Shown: positions 1-8,398 of the stretch, piece after piece | How positions within the stretch are numbered: position 1 is the stretch's first letter | Layout of the letters: each line of letters opens with the position of its first letter | DNA from: Chryseobacterium sp. Tr-659 | GTDB taxonomy: Bacteria > Bacteroidota > Bacteroidia > Flavobacteriales > Weeksellaceae | Assembly: GCF_011752975.1 (NCBI RefSeq) | Contig: NZ_VWWP01000004.1 | Coordinates: 186,001-250,000, forward strand | Reading direction: 5' to 3' | Length of the DNA stretch: 64,000 nt | Program-made: the position numbers and the translations under genes | The notes under the pieces: generated by a model | The model's database searches: none | Told to the model about the DNA's origin: nothing | The model's input: the letters and a program-made list of their open reading frames with translations, nothing else

Positions 1-374
1 TCTGTCTGATCTACTTTGTTAAGCAGCAACAATACAGGAACAGGGATTTTGTTTAACTTATCAATTAAAAATTCTGATGGTTCTGCTTTATCAGTAACAT
101 CTACAATAAACAGGAAAACGTCTGCATCCTGTAGTGAGTCTTTTACAAAATCCATCATTTTTTCCTGCAGTCCATATTTTGGATCCAATACTCCCGGAGT
201 ATCAGAAAATACGATCTGAAGATCATCTTCATTATAAATACCAAAAATTCTGTGACGGGTTGTCTGAGCTTTCTGCGTTACAATCGCCAGCTTCTCTCCC
301 ATTAATTGGTTTAGAAGTGTTGATTTCCCGGCATTGGGCTTTCCAACTATATTTACAAATCCAGCTTTGTGCAT
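1..374 (-). CDS. era: GTPase Era, N-terminal part (cut by window start)
   Basis: The first 124 residues of Era, a GTPase that binds 16S rRNA during 30S subunit maturation. The protein opens with MHKAGFVNIVGKPNAGKST, which carries the P-loop (GKPNAGKST, residues 11-19). A TTRHR switch I, the DTPG G3 motif and the NKVD G4 motif follow, the last just inside the window edge. The C-terminal KH domain lies outside. The start at 374 gives the usual very short Era N-terminus. A TAnnTTTG promoter motif lies about 20 bp upstream. The family call is very secure; only the length is unknown. Confidence 0.96.
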   Translation of the reverse strand, partial: MHKAGFVNIVGKPNAGKSTLLNQLMGEKLAIVTQKAQTTRHRIFGIYNEDDLQIVFSDTPGVLDPKYGLQEKMMDFVKDSLQDADVFLFIVDVTDKAEPSEFLIDKLNKIPVPVLLLLNKVDQT

Positions 375-394
375 AAAAATAATATTACGAACTG

Positions 395-402
395 CAAAGT
401 TA
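395..402 (-). promoter_or_regulatory. Bacteroidota -7 promoter motif for era
   Basis: On the minus strand this reads TAACTTTG, a full match to the TAnnTTTG -7 element of Bacteroidota promoters. It sits about 20 bp upstream of the era start. No clear TTTG -33 element is visible at the usual spacing. Confidence 0.45.
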
Positions 403-786
403 CTAAAACAAAATCGTCTTTACGGTTAATCTCAATATTTAAAAGAAAAAAGAGAGTTATTCAGCTTTATATGGCTTAACAAAAGGAGGTTAAAAGAGGC
501 TATATTGCTATTCTTTTTAAGCATAGTCGGTTTTAACCACAAAGTCACAAAAGTTTTTAATCACTTCAGTTCACTTTAGAAAGTTTAGAATTATGCTATA
601 AAAAGCATACATAAGTGTTGAAAATCTTAGAATTTCATCAATGTCAAACATCTGATGTTCAGATCCTTGTTCAATAAAGATTTAATTATACGGCAATCTT
701 ATCCTATTATTTTCCTGAAAAACCATCAAATAATTTTGTATTGAATTATCCAAAACTAATATTTTTGAATATTAGAATTCATCTTT
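403..786. other. Intergenic region between era and the Crp/Fnr gene
   Basis: About 400 bp with no supported gene. It is AT-rich, with a stretch near 536-560 (accacaaagtcacaaaag) that resembles degenerate intergenic relics common in this phylum. I see no strong hairpin and no RNA gene. The promoter of the downstream regulator should lie in the last 100 bp, but no exact TAnnTTTG match was found. Confidence 0.4.
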
Positions 787-1350
787 ATGAATATAGACCA
801 GATTCTTGACCAAATCTACCTTCTGCCTGAAGCATCGAAAGCCAGCTTAAAAAAGTATATCACAGAAGTCTCTCACCCAAAAGGTTTCTGCCTGATGGAA
901 GCTGATAAAGTGATTCCTTACGTTTATTTCATTCGTAAAGGGATTGCCCGCGCCTACTCTTCTACTTCTGATAATGATATTACTTTCTGGTTCGGCAGTG
1001 AAGGGCAGTGTATTCTGTCTATGAAAAGCTATGTGGAGGATAAGCCTGGCTATGAAAGTATTGAATTACTGGAAGACTGTGATCTCTACAGAATGGAAAC
1101 AGGAAATCTCAAAAAGCTTTATAACGAAGATATTCATATTGCTAACTGGGGTAGAAAACTAGCGGAAGCAGAAATGATAAAATCTGAGGAACTGATTATT
1201 TCAAGACAATTCAAAACATCTTTGGAACGATATAAAGATATCATTACTTATCAACCGGATTTGCTTAAAAGGGTTCAGCTTGGCTATATTGCATCTTATC
1301 TTGGAATTACACAGGTAAGTTTAAGCAGAATTCGGGCGGAGATTAAGTAA
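787..1350 (+). CDS. Crp/Fnr family transcriptional regulator
   Basis: A 187-residue Crp/Fnr-type protein. Residues about 25-115 form the cyclic-nucleotide-binding-like beta roll (VIPYVYFIRKGIARAY; FWFGSEGQCI). A short C-terminal helix-turn-helix follows (about 165-187, LGITQVSLSRIRAEI). No cysteine cluster for an Fnr iron-sulphur centre is present, so oxygen sensing by that route is unlikely. Many Bacteroidota genomes carry several such short paralogues with unknown ligands. The SMR exporter gene lies about 300 bp downstream on the same strand, so a regulatory link is possible but not shown. Confidence 0.88.
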   Translation: MNIDQILDQIYLLPEASKASLKKYITEVSHPKGFCLMEADKVIPYVYFIRKGIARAYSSTSDNDITFWFGSEGQCILSMKSYVEDKPGYESIELLEDCDLYRMETGNLKKLYNEDIHIANWGRKLAEAEMIKSEELIISRQFKTSLERYKDIITYQPDLLKRVQLGYIASYLGITQVSLSRIRAEIK

Positions 1351-1451
1351 ATTGGAGATTCTTGAGGCAGAAAGATAGAAGATGGAGGACAGAAGCTCTT
1401 GCAGCTTATGAAAATGCTGTAATTTTATGAACTAACTTAAGAAGATATTTA

Positions 1452-1512
1452 AGGGCTAAACCCTGGTGAATCATTATTTATATTGAAAGCGGACTAAACC
1501 ACACCTATTGAC
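1452..1512 (+). repeat. REP-like dispersed element, copy 1
   Basis: Two small hairpin cores about 30 bp apart. The first is AGGGCTAAACCCT at 1452-1464; the second is GCGGACTAAACC at 1489-1500, followed by ACACCTATTGAC. The same layout and 59-60 bp span recurs at 14837-14897 and 53963-54021. All three copies are intergenic. Confidence 0.55.
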
Positions 1513-1646
1513 AGGATATTGTTTTTTCTTCTTTCTTCCCTATTCCAACTTCCTGCATCCTTTCTTAAAACTGTCATCATTTTTTAACAATTGTAAAATT
1601 ATTTTCCCTTTCAAATTCTGAAATTTGCAGTAGAAAAATTTAAAAA

Positions 1647-1979
1647 ATGAATTGGATTATCTTAATTATTGCCGGATTATTTGAAGTTGCATTTGCATCA
1701 TGTTTAGGAAAGGCAAAAGAAACTTCCGGAACAGAATCTTATTATTGGTTTGCAGGCTTTCTGGTGACCATGACCATCAGTATGGTTTTGCTTATCAAAG
1801 CTACCCAGACTTTACCCATTGGTACGGCCTATGCGGTATGGACGGGGATTGGAGCGGTAGGAACTGCTTTAATGGGAATTATTTTCTTTAAGGATCCTGT
1901 AAGTTTCTGGAGAGTATTCTTTATTGTAACTCTTATTGCTTCGGTGGTAGGTTTAAAAGCTGTCTCTTCATCACACTAA
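1647..1979 (+). CDS. Small multidrug resistance (SMR) family exporter, SugE/Gdx-like
   Basis: A 110-residue inner-membrane protein with four predicted transmembrane helices (about 2-20, 32-50, 57-78, 85-104), the usual SMR size. The conserved membrane glutamate that binds proton and cation is Glu13 (GLFEVAFAS). The segment LPIGTAYAVWTGIGAVG is the signature of the family and is closest to the SugE/Gdx branch, which exports guanidinium. The FAS after Glu13 differs from the usual tryptophan-containing Gdx sequence, so quaternary ammonium or another substrate is possible. It would work as a dual-topology dimer. A terminator follows. Confidence 0.9.
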   Translation: MNWIILIIAGLFEVAFASCLGKAKETSGTESYYWFAGFLVTMTISMVLLIKATQTLPIGTAYAVWTGIGAVGTALMGIIFFKDPVSFWRVFFIVTLIASVVGLKAVSSSH

Positions 1980-2014
1980 AAAGTGCATAAACTCTATCTA
2001 TATTTAAAAATGGA

Positions 2015-2042
2015 GCCGTCTTCAATATGAAGGCGGTTTTTG
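2015..2042 (+). terminator. Rho-independent terminator after the SMR gene
   Basis: A 10-bp stem (GCCGTCTTCA / TGAAGGCGGT with one G-T pair) and a 3-nt loop, followed directly by a T run. Confidence 0.8.
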
Positions 2043-2135
2043 TTTTCCTTATAATATAATTCGACAAACCCTCTTAGCTTTTTTCATCAGAGAATAAAAT
2101 CCTTTTTAATATCTTTACCGGCAAACTTATAACTC

Positions 2136-2849
2136 ATGAGAAAAGCATTATTTCTTTTACTGGCTGGTGGTTTATTAGCAGCACAGCAGATATCCGAATT
2201 ACTTGGCAATAACTGGTATATTTCCAAAATGGTAACAAGCAGCGGACAAACAACCAATACCCCTTTGATTGATAATGGAGTTCCTGCTACCACATTTAAC
2301 TCTGCGGGAGGCACAAGTTATGTTATCAATTCCAAATACTACAATACATCCATGATGAGCTTTGGAGTTATGCCGGGCAGTAACAATCTTATTAAAACAG
2401 CCAGTTCATGTACCTTGTTATTTTATAATGGCGGAAATGCTGCACCTGTTCGAAGTTATGATCAGAAAAATTGTGATATTTATGGTCTTGGAGCTTATGC
2501 TTCAGTCTACAGCTATCAGATAACCACCAGTGGCAATCTGAAAACATTAATAATGACTGATCCATCCGGAAATAAAATATATTATAATAATACGGCACAA
2601 TTAAGCACTAAAGAAACTGAAACAGCAAAGAAAACGTTTACGGCTTATCCAAACCCTGTAAAGGAAGCTTTGCATATAGAAAATGTAGAGAAAAATCTTC
2701 CGCTGAAAATCTATGATCTCTCCGGAAAACTTATGTCTGAGACCAAAACTAATGATCTCAAAATGTCTATTAATACAGCCAGCTTTCAAAAAGGATCCTA
2801 TATTTTAGTTGTGGAAAATTATAAATCTTTCACCTTTACAAAAGAATAA
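2136..2849 (+). CDS. Secreted protein with T9SS type A sorting domain
   Basis: A 237-residue exported protein. Residues 1-16 form a signal peptide (MRKALFLLLAGGLLAA). The middle part (about 18-155) is rich in Ser, Asn, Thr and Tyr and begins with LLGNNWYISKM, reminiscent of the small lipocalin-like or META-like domains of flavobacterial T9SS cargo. The C-terminal about 70 residues contain AYPNPVKEALHIE and a YDLSGKLM segment, the hallmark type A sorting domain cleaved on T9SS export. The function of the cargo domain is unknown. It stands alone between two terminators. Confidence 0.85.
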   Translation: MRKALFLLLAGGLLAAQQISELLGNNWYISKMVTSSGQTTNTPLIDNGVPATTFNSAGGTSYVINSKYYNTSMMSFGVMPGSNNLIKTASSCTLLFYNGGNAAPVRSYDQKNCDIYGLGAYASVYSYQITTSGNLKTLIMTDPSGNKIYYNNTAQLSTKETETAKKTFTAYPNPVKEALHIENVEKNLPLKIYDLSGKLMSETKTNDLKMSINTASFQKGSYILVVENYKSFTFTKE

Positions 2850-2870
2850 AAGTATATTTACTGTATAAAA

Positions 2871-2901
2871 AAACCGGCCTTCAGATTCTGAAGGCCGGTT
2901 T
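2871..2901. terminator. Bidirectional terminator between convergent genes
   Basis: A perfect 14-bp inverted repeat (AAACCGGCCTTCAG) with a 3-nt loop between the stop codons of the T9SS protein (+) and the methyltransferase (-). Confidence 0.85.
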
Positions 2902-2904
2902 ACT

Positions 2905-3672
2905 TTATTTCTTAAAAACTACGGGTAAGATTTCATTATGTCTTAATCCGTATTTTTTTATTTCCTCTTCCGAAAACTTCTGTGAATAGAAGTTGACCTC
3001 TGCTTCAAAACCGGCTTTTTTCAGACGGTCGAAATAATCCATTCCGTACCAGCGAACATGATCGTATTGTCCGAAATGCTTTTGGCGTTCTTTCGGATCT
3101 TTGATGGTGAAGTCTTCATAGGTTTTTTCCAATGCATTCTTCATCGGAACCTGAATAATTCCCCATCCTCCGCGCTTCATTACTCTGTACAGTTCGCTCA
3201 TTGCCTTTGCATCATCTTCAATATGTTCCAGAACATGGTTACAGAAAACAATATCAAAGCTCTCATCTTCAAACGGCAAATTAAGAATATCAGCTTTTAC
3301 ATCTACAATTGGAGAATATAAATCTGCCGAAATATAATTCAGATTGCTCATCCTTTTGAATTTTCTTAAAAATTCCTGTTCCGGAGCAATATGGAGTACT
3401 TTATAATTTTTAATAAAAAAATCTGTTTCATTTTGGAGATACAGCCACATCTGACGGTGTCTTTCCAAACTTAAAGTACCTGGAGAAAGTGCATTCTCCC
3501 TTTGTTTTCCATATCCGTAGGGAAGGAATTTCCGGTATGATTTTCCATCAATAGGATCGTAAAACTGATCTCCTTTGAAGAGCTGATAAATAAGCGGTCT
3601 AGCCCAGATACTCATTTTAATAAGCATCGGACGTGGAATTTTATTCAGTAAAAGCTTAGTTACCTTTTTCAT
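2905..3672 (-). CDS. Class I SAM-dependent methyltransferase
   Basis: A 255-residue protein with a methyltransferase type 11 core. It shows ADILNLPFEDESFDIVFCNH, then VLEHIEDD and a VMKRGGWGIIQVP strand, the usual post-motif I region and motifs II-III. The N-terminal about 90 residues are basic and partly hydrophobic (LLNKIPRPMLIKMSIWARPLIYQLF), which may favour membrane association. The substrate cannot be read from sequence. The start codon overlaps the map stop by one base (TAATG), so the two are probably translationally coupled. Confidence 0.88.
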   Translation of the reverse strand: MKKVTKLLLNKIPRPMLIKMSIWARPLIYQLFKGDQFYDPIDGKSYRKFLPYGYGKQRENALSPGTLSLERHRQMWLYLQNETDFFIKNYKVLHIAPEQEFLRKFKRMSNLNYISADLYSPIVDVKADILNLPFEDESFDIVFCNHVLEHIEDDAKAMSELYRVMKRGGWGIIQVPMKNALEKTYEDFTIKDPKERQKHFGQYDHVRWYGMDYFDRLKKAGFEAEVNFYSQKFSEEEIKKYGLRHNEILPVVFKK

Positions 3673-4481
3673 TAAAAATCCAGTTGGAACTGCTTTTCTT
3701 CATCACTTACAATTCCTAACGCTTCATATACGTAATCGAATGTTGAAAGCAATACAGGTTTACCGTTGATTACTGCTACATCATGTTCAAAGTGTGCAGA
3801 TGGAAGGTTGTCTAAAGTGGTTACCGTCCATCCGTCGTTATGGAATTTTACTTTTTCAGTTCCAAGATTGATCATTGGCTCGATAGCAATTGCCAGACCG
3901 TCTTTGATTACTTTTCCGCTTCCCTGTTTTCCATAGTTAGGAACCTGAGGATCTTCGTGCATCTTTCTTCCCAAACCATGTCCCACAAGCTCTCTTACTA
4001 CTCCATATCCTTCTTTTTCACAGTGTGCCTGGATTGCATGAGAAATATCTCCGATTCTTTTTCCTCTGATACATTGCTCAATTCCTTTATATAGGGATTC
4101 TTTTGCTACTTTCAATAGTTTTTTCACTTCCGGCTTTACTTCACCGATTTCAAAAGTATACGCATGATCTCCTACAAATCCGTTAAGGATAACCCCGCAA
4201 TCTACAGAAAGAACATCTCCTTCTTTCACTATTTCATTGTTCGGGAAACCGTGAACTACCTGCTCATTTGGAGAAATACACAGAGAGTTCGGAAAGCCTC
4301 CGTATCCTAAAAATGCAGGTTCTGCACCATGATCTTTAATAAAATCGTGAGCCAGTTTATCTAAATATAAAGTAGTTATCCCTGGTTTAATTTCTTTTGC
4401 CAACATTCCCAATGTTTTAGAAACCAGTCGGGCACTCTCCTTCATCAGACGTAATTCGTCTATCGTTTTTAGTTGAATCAT
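3672..4481 (-). CDS. map: Type I methionine aminopeptidase
   Basis: Removes the initiator methionine from nascent proteins in the cytosol. The 269-residue length fits the single-domain type I form. The five metal ligands are visible in order: the two Asp of SVDCGVILNGFVGDHAY, the His of LVGHGLGRKMHEDP, the Glu of AIEPMI and the Glu of HFEHDVAV. It is the first gene of a two-gene unit with the methyltransferase. An AT-rich inverted repeat lies between it and the upstream HAD gene. Confidence 0.97.
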   Translation of the reverse strand: MIQLKTIDELRLMKESARLVSKTLGMLAKEIKPGITTLYLDKLAHDFIKDHGAEPAFLGYGGFPNSLCISPNEQVVHGFPNNEIVKEGDVLSVDCGVILNGFVGDHAYTFEIGEVKPEVKKLLKVAKESLYKGIEQCIRGKRIGDISHAIQAHCEKEGYGVVRELVGHGLGRKMHEDPQVPNYGKQGSGKVIKDGLAIAIEPMINLGTEKVKFHNDGWTVTTLDNLPSAHFEHDVAVINGKPVLLSTFDYVYEALGIVSDEEKQFQLDF

Positions 4482-4515
4482 TGTTTTAATTTACCAATGT
4501 ATTTATGTACCAGTG

Positions 4516-4567
4516 TAACAATTTTAAGACCTTTGAATTGATCAATTGATACTCTGTTAAATTGTTA
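4516..4567. repeat. AT-rich inverted repeat upstream of map
   Basis: Outer arms TAACAATTT (4516-4524) and AAATTGTTA (4559-4567) match perfectly. The interior holds the 12-bp palindrome AATTGATCAATT. Wording and layout resemble the larger element at 52925-53014. Confidence 0.45.
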
Positions 4568-4574
4568 TTTTATA

Positions 4575-5006
4575 CTACCAGAAAAGGCCTTTTTTCTTTT
4601 CTTTTTTTAATTTTGAATAGGCAAGAACTTCTTTTCCTTCTACTCGGAATTCTATTCTTTCCTGGATAATATTGTAGATTTCACCCCAACCTGGGAACCC
4701 ACCTAAATTTCTGTCGTCTATGAACCAGTCTGCATCTAATTTTCTGGACTGATTTTCGGAATCAAAAACTTCTCCTTCAAAACTTGAGTTTACAGCATAA
4801 AATTCTAAGCCGTTTTTTTTGCAGAATTCTACTGCTTCATCTAACGTTTTTCCATGTCTGTAAGTCCAAAGTATAAGTCGAAAACCTTCTGCCTGAAGTC
4901 TTTTCAGAGTCTCAAAAGCGAAAGTTTTAGGTTTTCCAATTGCCGGGTAAGCATCATCTACAATAGTTCCGTCAAAGTCAACAGCAATTTTTTTATTATT
5001 TAACAT
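4575..5006 (-). CDS. HAD superfamily hydrolase, BT0820-like
   Basis: A 143-residue cap-less HAD-type phosphatase. Motif I is VDFDGT (Asp10 nucleophile, Asp12), preceded by the short leader MLNNKKIA. A Thr motif II lies in ILWTYRHG, and the acidic motif IV is WFIDDRNLGG. Length and order of motifs match the small Bacteroidota family typified by BT0820. Its physiological substrate is unknown. The gene has its own promoter motif (5028-5035). Confidence 0.85.
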   Translation of the reverse strand: MLNNKKIAVDFDGTIVDDAYPAIGKPKTFAFETLKRLQAEGFRLILWTYRHGKTLDEAVEFCKKNGLEFYAVNSSFEGEVFDSENQSRKLDADWFIDDRNLGGFPGWGEIYNIIQERIEFRVEGKEVLAYSKLKKEKKKGLFW

Positions 5007-5027
5007 TTTGTTCTTTTTTTAGCTTTG

Positions 5028-5035
5028 CAAAGATA
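5028..5035 (-). promoter_or_regulatory. Bacteroidota -7 promoter motif for the HAD gene
   Basis: Minus-strand TATCTTTG, a full TAnnTTTG match, 21 bp upstream of the start codon. Confidence 0.5.
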
Positions 5036-5103
5036 AGAAATAAAAAGAGTGCCAAAAAGAAAGGCACTCAATACTTTTATAATTTAATAATAATACAGAA
5101 CTA

Positions 5104-6081
5104 CTAGCTCTTAACCCAGCTGAACTGGAACTGAAGATCAGGAGTAGAAACCCTGTCTGTGATCTTCTGTAATCTTGCCGGAAGCTTCATCAGGTATTCC
5201 TGAGCTTTTTCTGCTTTTTCTGTAAGTCCTTTTACGTGTTCAATTTTCCATTCATCTAAAAGATCTTTCATGATATTGATATAATCCTGGCCTGTGTATA
5301 CCATACATCTCTGTGCAGCATCTGAGAAATGTCCCCAAAGCTCTCCTGCCTTCTGCCCTGACTGTCTCATCAGGTGAGCCGGCATTACAATCTTTTTACG
5401 CATCATATCTTCAAATGCAAGGATCATTTCCGAAGGATCTATTTCAAGAATTTTCGCAACGAAGTGTTTGTAAGCTTTTGCGTGTCTTGCTTCATCTGCA
5501 GCAATCACTCCACACATTTTTGCCAGTTTTCCGTTTCCGGATTGTTTAGCCAGTGTACCTACTCTTCTGTGAGAAATATTAGTTGCTGTTTCCTGGAAAC
5601 TTGTATAGATAAAGTTTCTGTACGGATCCATGCTGGTACCAAGATCAAAACCGTCATTAATCAGATACTGAGTGGTAATTTCAACTTCTCTCATGTTTAC
5701 TCTTCCGCACAGATAAAGGTATTTATTTAAAAGGTCACCGTGTCTGTTTTCTTCTGCAGTCCAGGCTCTCACCCAGTTTGCCCAGCCTACTTTTTCTTCC
5801 TGATTGATTCCGTCCACTCCCATCAGCCAAGACTCATATGAAGGAAGGGCTTCTTCCGTGATACAGTCTCCAATCAGTGTTACAAAAAGGTCATAAGGCA
5901 TCTCACGTGCAAAAGTCTGAATTTCTTCTAAATCATGCTTAAACTCATCGCTTGAAGGATCTGGCAAGTAATCAGAGGGCTGCCAGATTTTTTCAATTGG
6001 CGTTAAAAATTTATCAAGAAAAGAACCTACTTCCTTTTCCAATATTCCCATTACTTCTTTCCTAACAAGCTTTTGATACAT
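5104..6081 (-). CDS. Acyl-ACP desaturase (soluble di-iron)
   Basis: A 325-residue member of the soluble stearoyl-ACP desaturase family, which puts a double bond into acyl chains on acyl carrier protein. The two di-iron helix pairs are visible: EENRH (residues 110-114) and DEARH later in the protein, with a further Glu in SFQETATNISHRR. There is no signal peptide or membrane segment, as expected for the soluble class. It needs reduced ferredoxin or a similar donor. Together with fabI further on it points to unsaturated fatty acid synthesis. The gene is single, with its own promoter. Confidence 0.93.
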   Translation of the reverse strand: MYQKLVRKEVMGILEKEVGSFLDKFLTPIEKIWQPSDYLPDPSSDEFKHDLEEIQTFAREMPYDLFVTLIGDCITEEALPSYESWLMGVDGINQEEKVGWANWVRAWTAEENRHGDLLNKYLYLCGRVNMREVEITTQYLINDGFDLGTSMDPYRNFIYTSFQETATNISHRRVGTLAKQSGNGKLAKMCGVIAADEARHAKAYKHFVAKILEIDPSEMILAFEDMMRKKIVMPAHLMRQSGQKAGELWGHFSDAAQRCMVYTGQDYINIMKDLLDEWKIEHVKGLTEKAEKAQEYLMKLPARLQKITDRVSTPDLQFQFSWVKS

Positions 6082-6103
6082 TTTACTATTCAGTTTTAAT
6101 TAG

Positions 6104-6111
6104 CAAAGATA
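6104..6111 (-). promoter_or_regulatory. Bacteroidota -7 promoter motif for the desaturase
   Basis: Minus-strand TATCTTTG, a full TAnnTTTG match, about 22 bp upstream of the start codon. Confidence 0.5.
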
Positions 6112-6175
6112 TGATTTATTTATTATTTAACGCATAATAAAGTATGCATCTCATACCTTATCTGACATAAATCAT

Positions 6176-6208
6176 AAAAAAATGCCGATACATCATTATA
6201 ACGGCATT
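6176..6208 (-). terminator. Rho-independent terminator after gpmI
   Basis: Stem AATGCCG / CGGCATT with a 14-nt loop. On the minus strand it is followed by a T run. It separates gpmI from the desaturase gene. Confidence 0.75.
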
Positions 6209-6230
6209 TTTTTAACATTATTATTGAATT

Positions 6231-7772
6231 TTAGTTAACTAAAACATCTCCGGTCATAGCATCCGGTATTTTTACCCCCATTACTTTAAGGATTGTAGGC
6301 GCTACATCACCCAGTTTTCCTGGTTTTAAATTCCAGGTCTGTTCTTTATCCATTACAATGAAAGGAACCAGGTTGGTAGAGTGCTGGGTGTTTGGAGTTC
6401 CATCCGGATTAACCATTACGTCAGAGTTTCCGTGATCTGCAAGAATGAAAACGGCATAACCGTTTTCGTAAGCGGCAGTTGCTACTTTTTCAATACACTG
6501 ATCTACGGTTTCCGCAGCTTTTACAGCGGCTTCAAAAACACCGGTATGCCCTACCATATCTGTATTGGCAAAATTTAAGCAAACAAAATCAGCCGTTCCC
6601 TGCTCTAATTCCGGCACGATCGCGTTGGTAATATCATATGCTGACATTTCCGGTTTCAGATCATAAGTAGGTACATCTTTCGGACTTGGGCACAATAATC
6701 TTCTTTCTCCGCTGAATTCCTGCTCTCTTCCTCCTGAGAAGAAAAAAGTAACGTGGGGATATTTTTCTGTTTCTGCGATTCGGATCTGCGTTTTTCCATT
6801 TTTTTCAAGAACTTCCCCCATTGTTTCCGTCAGCACATTTTCATCAAAAACAACCTGAACATTCTGGAATGTTTTGTCGTAATTGGTTAATGTGATATAA
6901 TAAAGGTTGAGTTTCTTCATAGTATACTCTGGAAAATCCTTTTGGGAAAGAACTTCTGTAATTTCTCGTCCTCTGTCTGTACGGAAATTGAAACAGATTA
7001 CTACATCATTATCAATAATTTTGGCTACCGGTACAATATTTCCTGTTTCAGTAGTCTGCATTAAAATGATCGGCTTCAGGAATTCATCGGTTACATTGTT
7101 ATCATATGAAGCTTTAATGGCTGCCAAAGCATCCGTTGTCTGTTCTCCAACACCTTCTACCAAAGCATCATATGCCAGTTTTACACGTTCCCATCTTTTG
7201 TCTCTGTCCATTGCATAGTATCTTCCTACTACTGTTGCCAGTTTTCCTGTAGTTAGTTCCATATGCTTCTGAAGTTCATCGATAAATCCTAATCCTGAGT
7301 GCGGATCACAATCTCTACCATCTGTAAAAGCATGAACAAAAACGTTCTCATTCAAACCGAAATCTTTTGCTGCTGTTAGTAATCCTTTTAAATGATTGAT
7401 ATGTGAATGTACTCCTCCATTGGAAACCAACCCGATAAAGTGTATTTTTTTGTTTTCTTTTTTAGCATATTCAAAGGCATCCTGAATTACTTTTTCCTGT
7501 CCTAATGTTCCGGTCTCAACGGCCATATTCAGTTTCACCAGATTCTGGTAAACCACTCTTCCGGCACCAAGATTCATGTGACCTACTTCGGAATTCCCCA
7601 TCTGTCCTTCCGGAAGACCAACTGCCAGCCCACTTGCTTCAAGTGTAGTGTGTGGAAATTTTTTATAACAGCTGTCTATGAATGGTGTATTTGCTTTATC
7701 TATTGCAGAAACGTCCGGGTTTGTTCCCAATCCCCATCCGTCAAGAATTGCCAGTATTGCTTTTTTCGACAT
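6231..7772 (-). CDS. gpmI: 2,3-bisphosphoglycerate-independent phosphoglycerate mutase
   Basis: Interconverts 3- and 2-phosphoglycerate in glycolysis, using Mn and a phosphoserine intermediate. The 513-residue length is standard. Residues ILDGWGLG (Asp11) supply a metal ligand, GQMGNSEVGH contains the catalytic Ser61, and FTDGRDCDP, NFRTDRGRE and LADHGNSD are the other conserved blocks. The gene is monocistronic, with a TAnnTTTG motif just upstream and a hairpin terminator downstream. No unusual features. Confidence 0.97.
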   Translation of the reverse strand: MSKKAILAILDGWGLGTNPDVSAIDKANTPFIDSCYKKFPHTTLEASGLAVGLPEGQMGNSEVGHMNLGAGRVVYQNLVKLNMAVETGTLGQEKVIQDAFEYAKKENKKIHFIGLVSNGGVHSHINHLKGLLTAAKDFGLNENVFVHAFTDGRDCDPHSGLGFIDELQKHMELTTGKLATVVGRYYAMDRDKRWERVKLAYDALVEGVGEQTTDALAAIKASYDNNVTDEFLKPIILMQTTETGNIVPVAKIIDNDVVICFNFRTDRGREITEVLSQKDFPEYTMKKLNLYYITLTNYDKTFQNVQVVFDENVLTETMGEVLEKNGKTQIRIAETEKYPHVTFFFSGGREQEFSGERRLLCPSPKDVPTYDLKPEMSAYDITNAIVPELEQGTADFVCLNFANTDMVGHTGVFEAAVKAAETVDQCIEKVATAAYENGYAVFILADHGNSDVMVNPDGTPNTQHSTNLVPFIVMDKEQTWNLKPGKLGDVAPTILKVMGVKIPDAMTGDVLVN

Positions 7773-7792
7773 TTTGTAAAACTTTTGTTATA

Positions 7793-7800
7793 CAAATTTA
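7793..7800 (-). promoter_or_regulatory. Bacteroidota -7 promoter motif for gpmI
   Basis: Minus-strand TAAATTTG, a full TAnnTTTG match, 20 bp upstream of the start codon. Confidence 0.45.
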
Positions 7801-7914
7801 CCTAATTTCCGATGAATAGAAGAATTTGAAACGTTGAATTTTATTTACATGGGACACTCGCTGATTTTCATATCATTTGGTATAAAAATAAGTTTGATCT
7901 CTGAAGTCTTTATT

Positions 7915-7944
7915 CTCTCGCTGATCAAGCAGATTTTACAGATT
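7915..7944 (+). repeat. Degenerate intergenic repeat (CTCTCGC-GAT type), copy 1
   Basis: The segment begins CTCTCGCTGAT and continues with AGCAGAT and ACAGATT. A related series of words in the same order occurs on the minus strand at 16235-16284. The match is imperfect with variable spacing, so the relationship is tentative. Confidence 0.3.
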
Positions 7945-8060
7945 AAAATCAGTCTTTAAAAAAGTTTCTGAATTTTATCTTTTTCTCTTTCATCTCTTAG
8001 TAAATTACTCTGAAATTTAAATTTCAACAATATTTCCATGTATTAATCCGTAATTCTTTT

Positions 8061-8068
8061 TAATTTTG
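8061..8068 (+). promoter_or_regulatory. Possible -7 motif immediately upstream of the SUI1 gene
   Basis: TAATTTTG matches TAnnTTTG and ends only 4 bp before the ATG at 8073. If functional, the transcript would have almost no leader. No -33 match was seen, so chance is a real possibility. Confidence 0.25.
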
Positions 8069-8072
8069 CTCT

Positions 8073-8396
8073 ATGGATTTACGAGATCAATTAAAAAACC
8101 TTTTTCCTGATCATGATGAGCAGGATTTTGAGATGCCTGAAGAAGAATTCAAGCAGAAAGAGCCTTTGGTATGCAAGTTTGAGAAAAAAGGGAGAAATGG
8201 TAAGCCCGTAACGATTGTTGAAGGCTGGGAAGGCAGTGAGGAAGAACTGAAAAAAATTTCAAAAAAAATAAAAACCACCTTAGGTATAGGCGGTTCTGAG
8301 AAGGATGGAACGATTATCATTCAAGGGGATAATCGTGACAAAATAATGAATATCCTTAAAGAAATGGGCTATAAAACCAAACGTGTCGGCGGATAG
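8073..8396 (+). CDS. SUI1/YciH-family translation initiation factor
   Basis: A 107-residue protein with the SUI1 fold, related to eIF1 and bacterial YciH. YciH is thought to influence start-codon selection. The conserved core is the basic KKGRNGKPVTIVEGWEG segment followed by LKTTLG-like and GDNRDKIMNIL segments; the C-terminus ends KTKRVGG. The acidic N-terminus (PDHDEQDFEMPEEEF) is common in the Bacteroidota form. Its stop codon lies 2 bp from that of the convergent leucine-rich-repeat gene, with no terminator between. Confidence 0.9.
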   Translation: MDLRDQLKNLFPDHDEQDFEMPEEEFKQKEPLVCKFEKKGRNGKPVTIVEGWEGSEEELKKISKKIKTTLGIGGSEKDGTIIIQGDNRDKIMNILKEMGYKTKRVGG

Positions 8397-8398
8397 CT

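Noticed and set aside
1351..1646. Guanidine riboswitch before the SugE/Gdx-like gene
   Set aside because: I looked for the conserved ACGG/loop features and saw none; the region contains a REP-like repeat instead.
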